Source of the DNA: an uncultured Lachnospiraceae bacterium
Lineage (GTDB): Bacteria > Bacillota > Clostridia > Lachnospirales > Lachnospiraceae
DNA length: 64,000 nt
NCBI GenBank assembly: GCA_910577015.1
Contig: CAJTKU010000013.1
Span: 8,475 to 72,474, forward strand
Direction of reading: 5' to 3'
Shown: positions 8,270-15,518 of the stretch, one piece after another
Position numbering within the stretch: the stretch's first letter is position 1
Layout of the letters: each line of letters opens with the position of its first letter
Notes under the pieces: model-generated
Databases searched by the model: none
Seen by the model: only the letters and a program-made list of their open reading frames with translations
Told to the model about the DNA's origin: nothing
Position numbers and translations under genes: made by a program

Positions 8270-10900
8270 ATGAACAAATGGGTGTACAAATTCAAAGAAG
8301 GCAATGCAGACATGAGAAACCTGTTGGGCGGCAAGGGCGCTAACCTGGCTGAAATGACCAATCTGGGACTTCCCATTCCGCAGGGCTTTACGGTAACCAC
8401 AGAAGCCTGCACGGACTATTACAAACAGGGCAAGGCAATTTCCGCTGAGATTCAGGAGCAGATTTTCCAGAACCTGACTGATTTGGAAGAACTGATGGGC
8501 AAGAAATTCGGGGACAACGAGGACCCGTTATTGGTTTCCGTTCGTTCCGGTGCAAGAGCATCCATGCCGGGTATGATGGATACCATCTTAAATCTGGGAT
8601 TGAATGACGTTGCAGTGGAAGGTTTCGCCAAGAAGACAGGCAATGCAAGATTTGCATATGATTCTTACCGCCGCTTTATCCAGATGTATTCGGATGTTGT
8701 TATGGAAGTGCCCAAGTCCTTCTTTGAAAAAATCATCGATGAAATGAAGGAAGCAAAAGGCGTTACTTTTGATACCGAACTTGATGCTGATGATTTGAAG
8801 GAACTGGCAAACAAGTTTAAGGCAGTTTATAAAGAGGCAATGAAAGGTGAAGAGTTCCCTCAGGACCCCAAGGAGCAGCTTATGGGCGCTGTAAAGGCCG
8901 TATTCCGTTCCTGGGACAACCCTCGTGCCATCGTATACAGACGTATGAACGATATTCCCGGCGACTGGGGTACCGCTGTAAACGTACAGTGCATGGTATT
9001 CGGTAACAAGGGCAATACCTCCGGTACAGGCGTTGCATTTACCCGTAACCCTTCCACCGGTGCAAAGGGTATCTTTGGCGAGTACCTGATTAATGCACAG
9101 GGCGAAGACGTTGTTGCAGGCGTCCGCACACCCCAGCCTATCAGCCAGCTTGAAAAGGATTTGCCTGACTGCTACAAGCAGTTCATGGAACTGGCTATGA
9201 AGCTGGAAAACCACTATCGTGACATGCAGGATATGGAGTTCACCATCGAAGAAGGCAAACTGTACTTCCTGCAGACCAGAAACGGTAAGAGAACTGCTCC
9301 CGCTGCTATCAATATCGCATGTGATTTGGTTGATGAAGGCAAGATTACTCCGGAAGAGGCAGTATGCCGTATCGAAGCAAAATCCCTGGACCAGTTACTG
9401 CACCCTACTTTCAATGCGGCAGCATTAAAGGAAGGCGAAGTAATCGGTTCCGCACTGCCTGCATCTCCCGGTGCGGCAGCAGGTAAGGTATACTTTACTG
9501 CTGACGATGCCAAGGCAGCAGGCAAGGGCGGCCGTGGCGAAAGAGTTATCCTGGTTCGTCTGGAGACATCTCCTGAAGATATCGAGGGTATGCATGCGGC
9601 AGAAGGCATCCTGACCGTTCGCGGCGGTATGACCTCCCATGCAGCAGTTGTTGCCCGCGGTATGGGTACCTGCTGTGTATCAGGCTGCGGTGACATCAAG
9701 ATTGATGAGGAAGCAAAGGTATTTGAACTTGGCGGATATACCTTCCATGAAGGAGATTACATTTCCCTGGACGGTACGACAGGTAAGATTTATAAAGGCG
9801 ATATCAAGACAGAAGAAGCTTCCGTAGGCGGCAACTTCGGACGTATCATGGCATGGGCAGACCAGTTCAGGACACTGAAGGTACGTACCAATGCAGATAC
9901 TCCTGCAGATACGCTTAACGCTGTAAAACTCGGCGCAGAAGGCATCGGTCTCTGCCGTACGGAGCATATGTTCTTTGGTGAGGACAGAATCCCCAAATTC
10001 AGGAGAATGATTCTTTCCGATACCGTAGAAGCAAGGGAAGAAGCATTAAAGGCTATCGGCGAATTCCAGAAGGCAGACTTCAAGGCTATGTATGAAGCGC
10101 TGGAAGGCAGACCGATGACCGTTCGTTATCTTGACCCGCCTCTGCATGAGTTCGTTCCCACTGAGGAAGAGGACATCAAGGCGCTGGCTGACGATATGGG
10201 TCTGACTGTTGCAGAAGTTAAGGCAAAATGTGATGCCCTTCACGAGTTCAACCCGATGATGGGACACAGGGGATGCCGTCTTGCAGTAACCTATCCTGAA
10301 ATTGCTAAGATGCAGACCAGGGCCGTTATGGAAGCAGCGATTGAGGTTAAGGCTGAAAAAGGCTATGACATTGTTCCTGAAATCATGATTCCTCTCGTAG
10401 GTGAGAAGAAGGAATTAAAATATGTGAAAGATGTTGTTGTGGAAACAGCAGAGCAGGTTAAGAAAGAGAAGAATTCCGATATCCAGTACCACATCGGTAC
10501 CATGATTGAGATTCCTCGTGCAGCTCTTACCGCTGATGCTATTGCTGAAGAAGCAGAGTTCTTCTCCTTCGGTACCAACGACCTTACCCAGATGACCTTC
10601 GGCTTCTCCCGTGACGATGCAGGTAAGTTCCTTGACTCCTACTATCAGGCAAAGATTTACGAGTCTGACCCGTTCGCAAGACTGGACCAGACCGGTGTCG
10701 GCCAGTTAGTACAGATGGCAGCAGAAAAAGGCCGCAAGACCCGCCCCGATATCAAACTCGGTATCTGTGGCGAGCATGGCGGAGACCCTTCTTCCGTAGA
10801 GTTCTGCCACAAGGTAGGCCTGAACTATGTATCCTGCTCACCGTTCCGTGTACCGATTGCACGTCTGGCAGCAGCACAGGCAGCTTTGAATAACAAGTAA
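8270..10900 (+). CDS. ppdK: Pyruvate, phosphate dikinase
   Basis: An 876-residue cytoplasmic enzyme interconverting pyruvate + ATP + Pi and phosphoenolpyruvate + AMP + PPi, a standard glycolytic/gluconeogenic step in Lachnospiraceae. An N-terminal ATP-grasp domain starts with the conserved G-G-K-G-A-N-L-A-E-M. The swivelling domain has G-G-M-T-S-H-A-A-V with the phosphorylated His at about 455. The C-terminal PEP/pyruvate barrel ends with G-I-C-G-E-H-G-G-D. Length fits the family (about 870-880). The ATG at 8270 has AAGGGAG 9 bases upstream; an earlier in-frame ATG at 8234 adds 12 unconserved residues. Codon use is highly biased, as expected for an abundant enzyme. Its last 24 bases are duplicated at 15269, at the far side of an accessory island. 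Confidence 0.97.
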   Translation: MNKWVYKFKEGNADMRNLLGGKGANLAEMTNLGLPIPQGFTVTTEACTDYYKQGKAISAEIQEQIFQNLTDLEELMGKKFGDNEDPLLVSVRSGARASMPGMMDTILNLGLNDVAVEGFAKKTGNARFAYDSYRRFIQMYSDVVMEVPKSFFEKIIDEMKEAKGVTFDTELDADDLKELANKFKAVYKEAMKGEEFPQDPKEQLMGAVKAVFRSWDNPRAIVYRRMNDIPGDWGTAVNVQCMVFGNKGNTSGTGVAFTRNPSTGAKGIFGEYLINAQGEDVVAGVRTPQPISQLEKDLPDCYKQFMELAMKLENHYRDMQDMEFTIEEGKLYFLQTRNGKRTAPAAINIACDLVDEGKITPEEAVCRIEAKSLDQLLHPTFNAAALKEGEVIGSALPASPGAAAGKVYFTADDAKAAGKGGRGERVILVRLETSPEDIEGMHAAEGILTVRGGMTSHAAVVARGMGTCCVSGCGDIKIDEEAKVFELGGYTFHEGDYISLDGTTGKIYKGDIKTEEASVGGNFGRIMAWADQFRTLKVRTNADTPADTLNAVKLGAEGIGLCRTEHMFFGEDRIPKFRRMILSDTVEAREEALKAIGEFQKADFKAMYEALEGRPMTVRYLDPPLHEFVPTEEEDIKALADDMGLTVAEVKAKCDALHEFNPMMGHRGCRLAVTYPEIAKMQTRAVMEAAIEVKAEKGYDIVPEIMIPLVGEKKELKYVKDVVVETAEQVKKEKNSDIQYHIGTMIEIPRAALTADAIAEEAEFFSFGTNDLTQMTFGFSRDDAGKFLDSYYQAKIYESDPFARLDQTGVGQLVQMAAEKGRKTRPDIKLGICGEHGGDPSSVEFCHKVGLNYVSCSPFRVPIARLAAAQAALNNK

Positions 10901-11028
10901 TAATTGAGATATGTTGTTCTTGCAGAACCACTTTTTCCTCCCCGCAGATTTTAATTTTTCCTGCGGAGCAACAAAAAAGAGTAATTATCAGGGCCTTGCG
11001 GGTGTCTTCCTCCCCGCAAGGCTCTTTT
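10877..11028 (+). repeat. ppdK 3'-end/terminator repeat, copy 1
   Basis: It contains the final 24 bases of ppdK, a stem-loop (CCGCAG ... CTGCGG) and a terminator hairpin. Bases 10877-10968 are identical over 92 bases to 15269-15360. The remaining 60 bases match copy 2 less closely and also match copy 3 near 18194-18311. Confidence 0.9.
10993..11028 (+). terminator. ppdK terminator
   Basis: GCCTTGCGGG (10993-11002) and CCCGCAAGGC (11013-11022) form a perfect 10-bp stem followed by TCTTTT. The same stem and loop recur in copies 2 and 3. Confidence 0.85.
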
Positions 11029-11400
11029 CTTCCCTCTCCCCTTTCTGTCCTCATCCCCCTCCGCTCAAAACCGTTCCCAGCCATTGAGGGCATCTCGGCC
11101 TTTTCTCTCTTTTTTCAGGATTTCTTTTCTTATCTTCCTCCCCCGAACCCGTTAGAAAGCCCAGAAATAAAGGATTTTCGGGGAATGTCTTTCTTACTCT
11201 TTCGGGGAGGGGAGGAGACAGGAAGTGTCTTCGGGGAGGTTTTTCAGGGAGATTTTTCTGAGGTTTCAGGAGCCTTTCGGAGAGGTTTCCCAAGCTGTTT
11301 CTATAGAAAAAATTTGGGAAGAGGAGGGGAAAAGGGGGGAGAGGATGTGGGGGAGGGGGAGGAAAAATTAAAATCTGCATATAGGAAAAATGAGTTCTGC
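11029..11400. other. Strand-asymmetric tract with an inverted partial copy of the ppdK-end repeat
   Basis: No convincing gene. The left part (11029-11160) is C/T-rich and the right part (11200-11365) is G/A-rich, with G-runs at 11318-11361. Bases 11360-11400 are an inverted, diverged copy of 10923-10962 (GGAAAAATTAAAATCTGC is identical). The block 10911-11400 is therefore an imperfect inverted repeat of about 490 bases. Open frames through it are compositional artefacts. Confidence 0.55.
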
Positions 11401-11451
11401 GACCACAACCAGCAAATAGCATAGTGGTTATTCATAGGTATCAATAAAGAG

Positions 11452-11495
11452 AAATCCCCTGTTACTTTATACAAAGAGTAGCAGGGGATTTTTTT
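11452..11495 (+). terminator. Strong stem-loop terminator in the island
   Basis: ATCCCCTG (11454-11461) pairs with CAGGGGAT (11482-11489), extended inwards by TTACT/AGTAG, and is followed by seven T residues. No intact gene lies immediately upstream. Confidence 0.7.
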
Positions 11496-11603
11496 GCGTG
11501 CTGTGGAATAAGGAGGTTCTGAGTATCAGTAGGATGAATGTAAGGGGATGATATGACCGCTATTACAGGAGTGAAAAATTTGATAAAGGAGGGAGTTGAA
11601 GAT

Positions 11604-11843
11604 ATGACAGTAAAAGTATGGAATGAAAAGCAGGTGGCGGAACTGTATCTGTTAAGGGAAAGGTACAACATATCGTTGGAAGTTATTGAAGAGGCAAGGC
11701 GAATCGCAAAATGTCTGAATGCTATTTATAATTCAAAGCGGGATATAAAAAATGACGATGGAGGCTTTGTGCTTTTGCTGTTATGTGATGGCGAAGCACG
11801 CGGACGGATTGATTCCGGATACGCCGGAGGAATGGCGGGATGA
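11604..11843 (+). pseudogene. Phage-type small protein, possible 5' part of a tail assembly chaperone
   Basis: This reading frame begins M-T-V-K-V-W-N-E-K-Q and continues as a plausible helical protein to about residue 55 (I-K-N-D-D-G-G-F-V-L-L-L). It then enters low-quality sequence, where another frame (from 11752) takes over. GGAGGG lies 10 bases upstream of the ATG at 11604; an in-frame ATG exists at 11553. It ends well inside the next reading frame. Either one nucleotide change has disrupted a longer phage gene or two short overlapping genes are present. I do not recognise the N-terminal part itself. Confidence 0.4.
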
Positions 11844-12124
11844 GTTCGGGACATTTTCCATTTACCAGGTACTGCCGAAGCTGATTGAGCTGTGGGGGCT
11901 GAATGTGAGGACGGATGCGGAGATTAAAAAAACTTCGCCCAACAGACCGGCCAATGACAACGCCGCTGTTCCTGCTCCGGTGCGTGCCGCTGGGGCTTTC
12001 TATCTGGAATCTGAATCTGCTTACTATCGTGATGGTGAATGATATGTATGTGGAGAGCCGGAATGATGGGTGTCGGGAGGCGTATGTGGAATTGGCTACG
12101 CAGGCGGATTTTGACAATTTTTGA
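11752..12124 (+). pseudogene. Prophage tail assembly chaperone remnant, read in two frames
   Basis: The frame from 11752 encodes F-G-T-F-S-I-Y-Q-V-L-P and L-I-E-L-W-G-L-N. Past the A7 tract at about 11930 the protein continues in another frame: M-T-T-P-L-F-L-L-R-C-V, then L-N-L-L-T-I-V-M-V-N-D-M and finally L-A-T-Q-A-D-F-D-N-F, stopping at 12124. I recognise the second part from memory as the usual C-terminal extension of Firmicute siphophage tail chaperones, which are often joined by programmed frameshifting (the lambda gpG/gpGT arrangement). Joining these frames needs a +1 or -2 shift, not the common -1. Programmed shift and simple decay are both possible. Its presence marks this as former prophage DNA. 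Confidence 0.55.
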
Positions 12125-12135
12125 GCGTGTTCGGA

Positions 12136-12164
12136 TTGTGGGGGCAGCCTTTTTCTGGTATACT
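12136..12164 (+). promoter_or_regulatory. Promoter of the nuclease/HEPN-like operon
   Basis: TTGTGG (12136-12141), 17 bases, TATACT (12159-12164). AGCCTTTTTC and GGAAAAGGCT (about 12147-12183) could form a stem over the start region. This would make the inserted two-gene module transcriptionally independent of the phage genes. Confidence 0.5.
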
Positions 12165-12222
12165 TATTATTAGGAAAAGGCTGTATTTTCCTATATATTT
12201 TTGAAAAGGGGAACTGGTGGAT

Positions 12223-13128
12223 ATGCCAGAAATAATATACGGCAAAAATAATCTCAGGTTGACTCTTATGTGTTTAGATGGAGAAGGGCGGATAATCGGT
12301 TCACAACCATTTACAGAGTTTATCCATGGAAAAAGAGATTTAACAATATTGCAAGGGTATTACGGGCCAGAACTATTTAGGATTTTAGTAGAAGATGCAG
12401 GTTATGTGCGTTATGAAGATAATAAAATTTCGTTAAAAACAATATTAGAGATAGATACTATGCGGACAGTAATGCGCATGATGGGCAAAATTGCTGAGGC
12501 TGTAATTGTAAGAAGATGTAGGGACAACGAAGATATAAATTTGAATTGGCTTCGTATTGCAAGTAGAAAAAGAGTTAGAATGGAAACAGCAAAAAAATTT
12601 GAGGCGTGGGGAACGGGACTCGAAAGCACAAAAAAGGCATATTCTCAATACTATAATCCGTCGGATACGCAGAGGGATATTATCTGGATCATGGGGAATG
12701 GAATGCGGGCACAGATGAATGGGAGTACCGGAACTAGCGGTATGGATGCTGGATTACAAGTGAAAGTTAGCGGCGATGGTATGTCATATATTTATAACGA
12801 TCTTATAACAAGTAGATATGAGGTTCCATTGGTTTATTTCGATATAAATGGCGATTTTTATAAGGTGGCGGATAGAGTATTTACGGAGAGAAAACTTCAA
12901 GGACTGTGGCCATTGTCTGTTGAAACAGATTTCATTCATGCACGAGCAGTTGATTCAGAAGCGTATTATGAAGTATGTTTTTATGTTGATTTAGTGACGG
13001 CACTTGTTAAAGGAAAGATGGAACCAAGCGATTTAATTAATGAAGCTGAAAAATATCCTACCATGAAAAATGCAGTGCTTGCTTCTACGTTTGAAAGTAT
13101 ACCAAGTGATATACAGATTATGCATTAA
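12223..13128 (+). CDS. Unknown protein with PD-(D/E)XK-nuclease-like motifs
   Basis: A 301-residue soluble protein not matched to a named family. Residues 88-98 (M-G-K-I-A-E-A-V-I-V-R) resemble the first helix of Mrr/Holliday-resolvase nucleases with its conserved Glu (E92). D175-x3-Q179-x-K181 (G-M-D-A-G-L-Q-V-K-V-S) then fits the D...(E/Q)xK metal site, followed by a hydrophobic strand (V-P-L-V-Y-F-D). These are motif readings by eye. It starts with ATG at 12223 after AAAAGGGG (a GTG at 12217 is possible) and is followed 27 bases later by a HEPN-like gene. The pair is AT-rich and sits between prophage tail remnants. A two-component anti-phage or toxin-antitoxin role is inferred. Confidence 0.5.
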   Translation: MPEIIYGKNNLRLTLMCLDGEGRIIGSQPFTEFIHGKRDLTILQGYYGPELFRILVEDAGYVRYEDNKISLKTILEIDTMRTVMRMMGKIAEAVIVRRCRDNEDINLNWLRIASRKRVRMETAKKFEAWGTGLESTKKAYSQYYNPSDTQRDIIWIMGNGMRAQMNGSTGTSGMDAGLQVKVSGDGMSYIYNDLITSRYEVPLVYFDINGDFYKVADRVFTERKLQGLWPLSVETDFIHARAVDSEAYYEVCFYVDLVTALVKGKMEPSDLINEAEKYPTMKNAVLASTFESIPSDIQIMH

Positions 13129-13155
13129 AAAGTGATAGAATCGAAAGGATACAAG

Positions 13156-13818
13156 ATGGATATTCATAGTATTGAAAGCAATGTTAAGTTCCCAAATATG
13201 TCATTTTATAATATGGAAAAGCCAGGTGAAATGGCTCTATATATTGCACATTGTGACCTATATCCATTTCGGAGTGTGATTGAAAATAATAAAATAGCTT
13301 TGGATATGATTGCGGAAGGATATCACCAGATGACAACAGAAGCAAGGGAACAAGGGGATTTTGTTACAGAGTCATGGGCAATGACAAGTGGTTCATTGCA
13401 TACAAGCCGAGTTTGGATGTATACACAGTATTCCCTTTTATTAACAATGGTGTCGATTTTAGAGGAGGCAGTCAATACTTTATGTCGTGTACATATGAAT
13501 ATGAAGCATTTAACCAAAGAACTTAAGGATATTAAGGGAAGTGGGCTTGAACGGGCGGCAAAGTATTTAAAGGAAGTTGTTGAAATCAAAGGATTTACTG
13601 CAGATCGGCAATGGGAATATATAACTGTAATTCGTGATGCGAGAAATATGGTTGTACATAATGGCGGAAGACTCGTTAGAGATTTTGAGAAGTTTGAAAA
13701 ATTTGGAATTGATTACAGAGAGGAAGATAAGCAACTTTATTTGGACTATAAGGATATAGTGAAAATGTATGATGCGATTTTAGAATTTATAGATAGAGCA
13801 TTCAGATTAGAACCATAA
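13156..13818 (+). CDS. HEPN-like protein with R-x4-H motif
   Basis: A 220-residue, mostly helical protein. Residues 160-170 read R-D-A-R-N-M-V-V-H-N-G, giving the R-N-x3-H (RX4H) signature that supplies the RNase active site of HEPN toxins and abortive-infection proteins. A long helix precedes it, with L-E-E-A-V-N-T-L characteristic of HEPN four-helix bundles. AAAGGA lies about 6 bases before the ATG at 13156; the frame is open from a GTG at 13132. It follows the putative nuclease gene by 27 bases and is followed by a terminator, so the two form a self-contained operon. RNA cleavage is expected if the motif is functional. Which partner restrains it cannot be told from the sequence. Confidence 0.6.
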   Translation: MDIHSIESNVKFPNMSFYNMEKPGEMALYIAHCDLYPFRSVIENNKIALDMIAEGYHQMTTEAREQGDFVTESWAMTSGSLHTSRVWMYTQYSLLLTMVSILEEAVNTLCRVHMNMKHLTKELKDIKGSGLERAAKYLKEVVEIKGFTADRQWEYITVIRDARNMVVHNGGRLVRDFEKFEKFGIDYREEDKQLYLDYKDIVKMYDAILEFIDRAFRLEP

Positions 13819-13828
13819 AAATTTATAT

Positions 13829-13873
13829 AAAGAAAGTACCAGGCATCGGTTAGAAATAGCCGGTGCTTTCTTT
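13829..13873 (+). terminator. Terminator of the HEPN-like operon
   Basis: AAAGAAAG (13829-13836) pairs with CTTTCTTT (13866-13873), with an inner CGG/CCG pairing. The T-rich right arm ends the hairpin. Confidence 0.5.
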
Positions 13874-13935
13874 ATGCCTGCGGCTCGGATTTGTCGGGGC
13901 CTTTTTCATGCCGTTTTTGAGGGGAGGTGGTTTTG

Positions 13936-13995
13936 GTGGCGAACCGAATCAAGGGCATTAATCAGAAAAAGGGGGTTCTTCTGGAAAAACTATAA
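13936..13995 (+). pseudogene. Fragment of a phage tape measure protein start
   Basis: After GGGGAGGTGG, a GTG starts a 19-codon frame reading V-A-N-R-I-K-G-I before diverging and stopping at 13995. From memory, (M)-A-N-R-I-K-G-I is a very common N-terminus of tape measure proteins in Firmicute siphophages, where that gene follows the tail chaperone. The match is only seven residues and therefore tentative. Together with the chaperone remnant at 11752-12124 it suggests that the 12.1-13.9 kb module lies exactly between chaperone and tape-measure genes. Confidence 0.4.
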
Positions 13996-14043
13996 TAATG
14001 TAGACGTATGACTTGAGGGCTGTTCTATGTGGAACAGATCTTT

Positions 14044-14070
14044 TTGATAATTTTTATTGCAGGATATAAT
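14044..14070 (+). promoter_or_regulatory. Possible promoter of the RelA/SpoT-domain gene
   Basis: TTGATA (14044-14049) and a perfect TATAAT (14065-14070) are separated by 15 bases, shorter than ideal. The ATG at 14081 would lie only a few bases after the transcription start, implying a very short or absent leader. Confidence 0.3.
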
Positions 14071-14080
14071 TTCTAATGTT

Positions 14081-14794
14081 ATGATTAGCTGTAAGCAAGA
14101 CAGCGAGCAAAGAACAAGTGGGAAAATAGTTGTCAGCAATAAGATATTTAGAGTATTTGGAGGATATTATTTGCTAAGAGAATTAGAGAAAAATGGCTTA
14201 TCTGTTCATAATCTTCGTGAATTGTCTTACAAAAGCAAAATGGGAAGAAGTCTTGTCAATAGCCTGCGGAAATTTGACAAGGTAGAGTTGTTTAAAGAAC
14301 TTTGTGAAATGATAAGATTTTATCAAGAAGCCGATATTCTTGATCTTGTGGATTTGGACTATCGTATTAAAAGTGAGGATTCATGTATACGGAAATACAA
14401 TAAACTCTATCCCGAAATGCGGTTAGAAAAGGTATTTAATGATATTTTAGGATTTCGTATGCTGACGGACAACTATAAGAGTCTGTTGGAAGGGGAAATT
14501 CCAGAAGAAGTACGGGTTGTCGATATGAGTCATGGAAAGGCGAAAGATGACGGCTATCGTGGGGTGCATATTTATTTTCAGCCGGATCACTCCTATTATC
14601 CGATAGAAATTCAGGCAAATACTTATTATGACAGGCAGTTGAATAACTGGCTGCATAAATATCTCTATAAAAGGGAATATCCTGATTCTGTAGGAAGAAT
14701 ATTGCGGAGCGAGTATGAGAATGGTAAAATATTAAGCGAGCAACAGTTTGAGGAGGTGCTAAGTTATGTGTTATCTCATAGCGAAAGAATTTGA
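14081..14794 (+). CDS. RelA/SpoT-domain nucleotidyltransferase, toxSAS-like
   Basis: A 237-residue single-domain protein with the (p)ppGpp-synthetase motifs. R95-x-K97-S98 ... K105 (R-I-K-S-E-D-S-C-I-R-K) is the ATP site and D-I-L-G-F-R at 121-126 the family Asp. The GTP-side G-Y-R-G-V-H is at 158-163 and E-I-Q at 176-178. It lacks hydrolase, TGS and ACT domains. Small alarmone synthetases include housekeeping enzymes and toxins (toxSAS) that make (p)ppApp or pyrophosphorylate tRNA. A 74-residue protein gene overlapping its 3' end, plus a mobile-island setting, favours the toxin reading, which is inference. The ATG at 14081 has no good ribosome binding site. A TTG at 14057 is in frame, and N-terminal truncation cannot be excluded. 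Confidence 0.7.
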   Translation: MISCKQDSEQRTSGKIVVSNKIFRVFGGYYLLRELEKNGLSVHNLRELSYKSKMGRSLVNSLRKFDKVELFKELCEMIRFYQEADILDLVDLDYRIKSEDSCIRKYNKLYPEMRLEKVFNDILGFRMLTDNYKSLLEGEIPEEVRVVDMSHGKAKDDGYRGVHIYFQPDHSYYPIEIQANTYYDRQLNNWLHKYLYKREYPDSVGRILRSEYENGKILSEQQFEEVLSYVLSHSERI

Positions 14795-14990
14795 TAAAAA
14801 AGGCTGTATTGCAGTAAAGACCAGACATGGCAAAGCATTGGCGGATTTTACCGAAAAGCTACAAAAGCAGATAGGAGCAAACGGTGTGCAGTTGGTGACA
14901 ATTAGTCGCCCCAGTGCGTATGGAGAATACGAACCTTATGAGATTGTGGAAAACAAAGAAAAGTTTCAGGAGCGTGTTCTAAGTCTGTAG
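14766..14990 (+). CDS. DUF6718-like small protein, candidate antitoxin
   Basis: A 74-residue protein beginning M-C-Y-L-I-A-K and containing C-I-A-V-K-T-R-H-G-K and T-I-S-R-P-S-A-Y-G-E-Y, a pattern I recognise as DUF6718, frequent in Lachnospiraceae. It overlaps the end of the RelA/SpoT-domain gene by 29 bases, with GAGGAGG in that gene's 3' end acting as its ribosome binding site. Overlap of this type is common in toxin-antitoxin operons, where coupling keeps the antitoxin in step. The direct evidence for an antitoxin role is position only. A third small gene follows after 12 bases. Confidence 0.6.
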   Translation: MCYLIAKEFDKKGCIAVKTRHGKALADFTEKLQKQIGANGVQLVTISRPSAYGEYEPYEIVENKEKFQERVLSL

Positions 14991-15002
14991 AAAGGGGCAA
15001 TG

Positions 15003-15179
15003 ATGGAAAAACCTGTTTTGAGTCCAAATTTTACTATTGAAGATATTCACAAATTACGAGAATATAATTATGAAATGACAAAGCATATGACAGACGAGGA
15101 ACGAATGGATTACTACAATAAAGCAGGAAGAGCATTTCAGCGTGAAATTGAAGCGGCAAGGCTTCAGGAGGCACGCTAA
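15003..15179 (+). CDS. 58-residue acidic/helical small protein in the toxSAS-like operon
   Basis: Too short for most gene callers, but AAAGGGG lies about 4-7 bases before the ATG pair at 15000/15003 and the sequence is well formed. It reads M-E-K-P-V-L-S-P-N-F-T, then K-L-R-E-Y-N-Y-E-M-T-K, ending in charged helix. Similar proteins starting M-E-K-P-V-L-S-P are, from memory, common companions of small toxins in Clostridia, but I cannot name a family. It follows the DUF6718-like gene by 12 bases and is the last gene before the repeat junction at 15269. A second antitoxin component or a regulator are possibilities; no function is claimed. Confidence 0.55.
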   Translation: MEKPVLSPNFTIEDIHKLREYNYEMTKHMTDEERMDYYNKAGRAFQREIEAARLQEAR

Positions 15180-15230
15180 ATGAGATAAAATAGCGCAATA
15201 GGGAATGGTTCTCATATTGTAGAATAAATG

Positions 15231-15267
15231 AGCGGTATACAGTGTCTCACAGACCGCCATATACCGT
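15231..15267. repeat. Inverted repeat at the island junction
   Basis: CGGTATA near 15231 and TATACCG near 15261 flank about 20 bases and lie immediately before the second ppdK-end repeat (15269). This is the position expected of a recombination-site arm, but it could equally be a weak terminator. Confidence 0.35.
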
Positions 15268-15268
15268 C

Positions 15269-15422
15269 CAGGCAGCTTTGAATAACAAGTAATAATTGAG
15301 ATATGTTGTTCTTGCAGAACCACTTTTTCCTCCCCGCAGATTTTAATTTTTCCTGCGGAGGAACAAAAGAAGAGTAATAATTAGAGCCTTGTGGGTGTTT
15401 TCCTCCCCGCAAGGCTCTTTAT
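15269..15422 (+). repeat. ppdK 3'-end/terminator repeat, copy 2
   Basis: The first 92 bases (15269-15360) are identical to 10877-10968 and include the last 24 bases of the ppdK coding region plus its stop codon, although no ppdK gene precedes them here. The following 60 bases, including the terminator hairpin at 15386-15420, are similar but diverged. The distance between copies 1 and 2 is 4392 bases. Confidence 0.9.
15386..15422 (+). terminator. Terminator hairpin in repeat copy 2
   Basis: GCCTTGTGGG (15386-15395) pairs with CCCGCAAGGC (15406-15415) through one G-T pair, followed by TCTTT. It probably terminates the toxSAS-like operon here. Confidence 0.7.
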
Positions 15423-15518
15423 TTATAAATGGGCTGGAGCATATTGTTAGTCTGGGAAGATACAATTGAAAAATTCAGAAAACAATGGTATGATAATTTG
15501 TGAAAGAAAGGTGGCATG

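Noticed and set aside
10996..11424. A 142-codon open frame on the plus strand after ppdK
   Set aside because: It begins inside the terminator and runs through the C/T-to-G/A tract; composition explains the openness and there is no ribosome binding site.
12223..13818. Identification as a named system such as GAPS4 or a MNT/HEPN toxin-antitoxin pair
   Set aside because: The first protein has no nucleotidyltransferase G-S-x10-D-x-D motif, and the second is HEPN-like rather than a second nuclease, so neither name can be supported.
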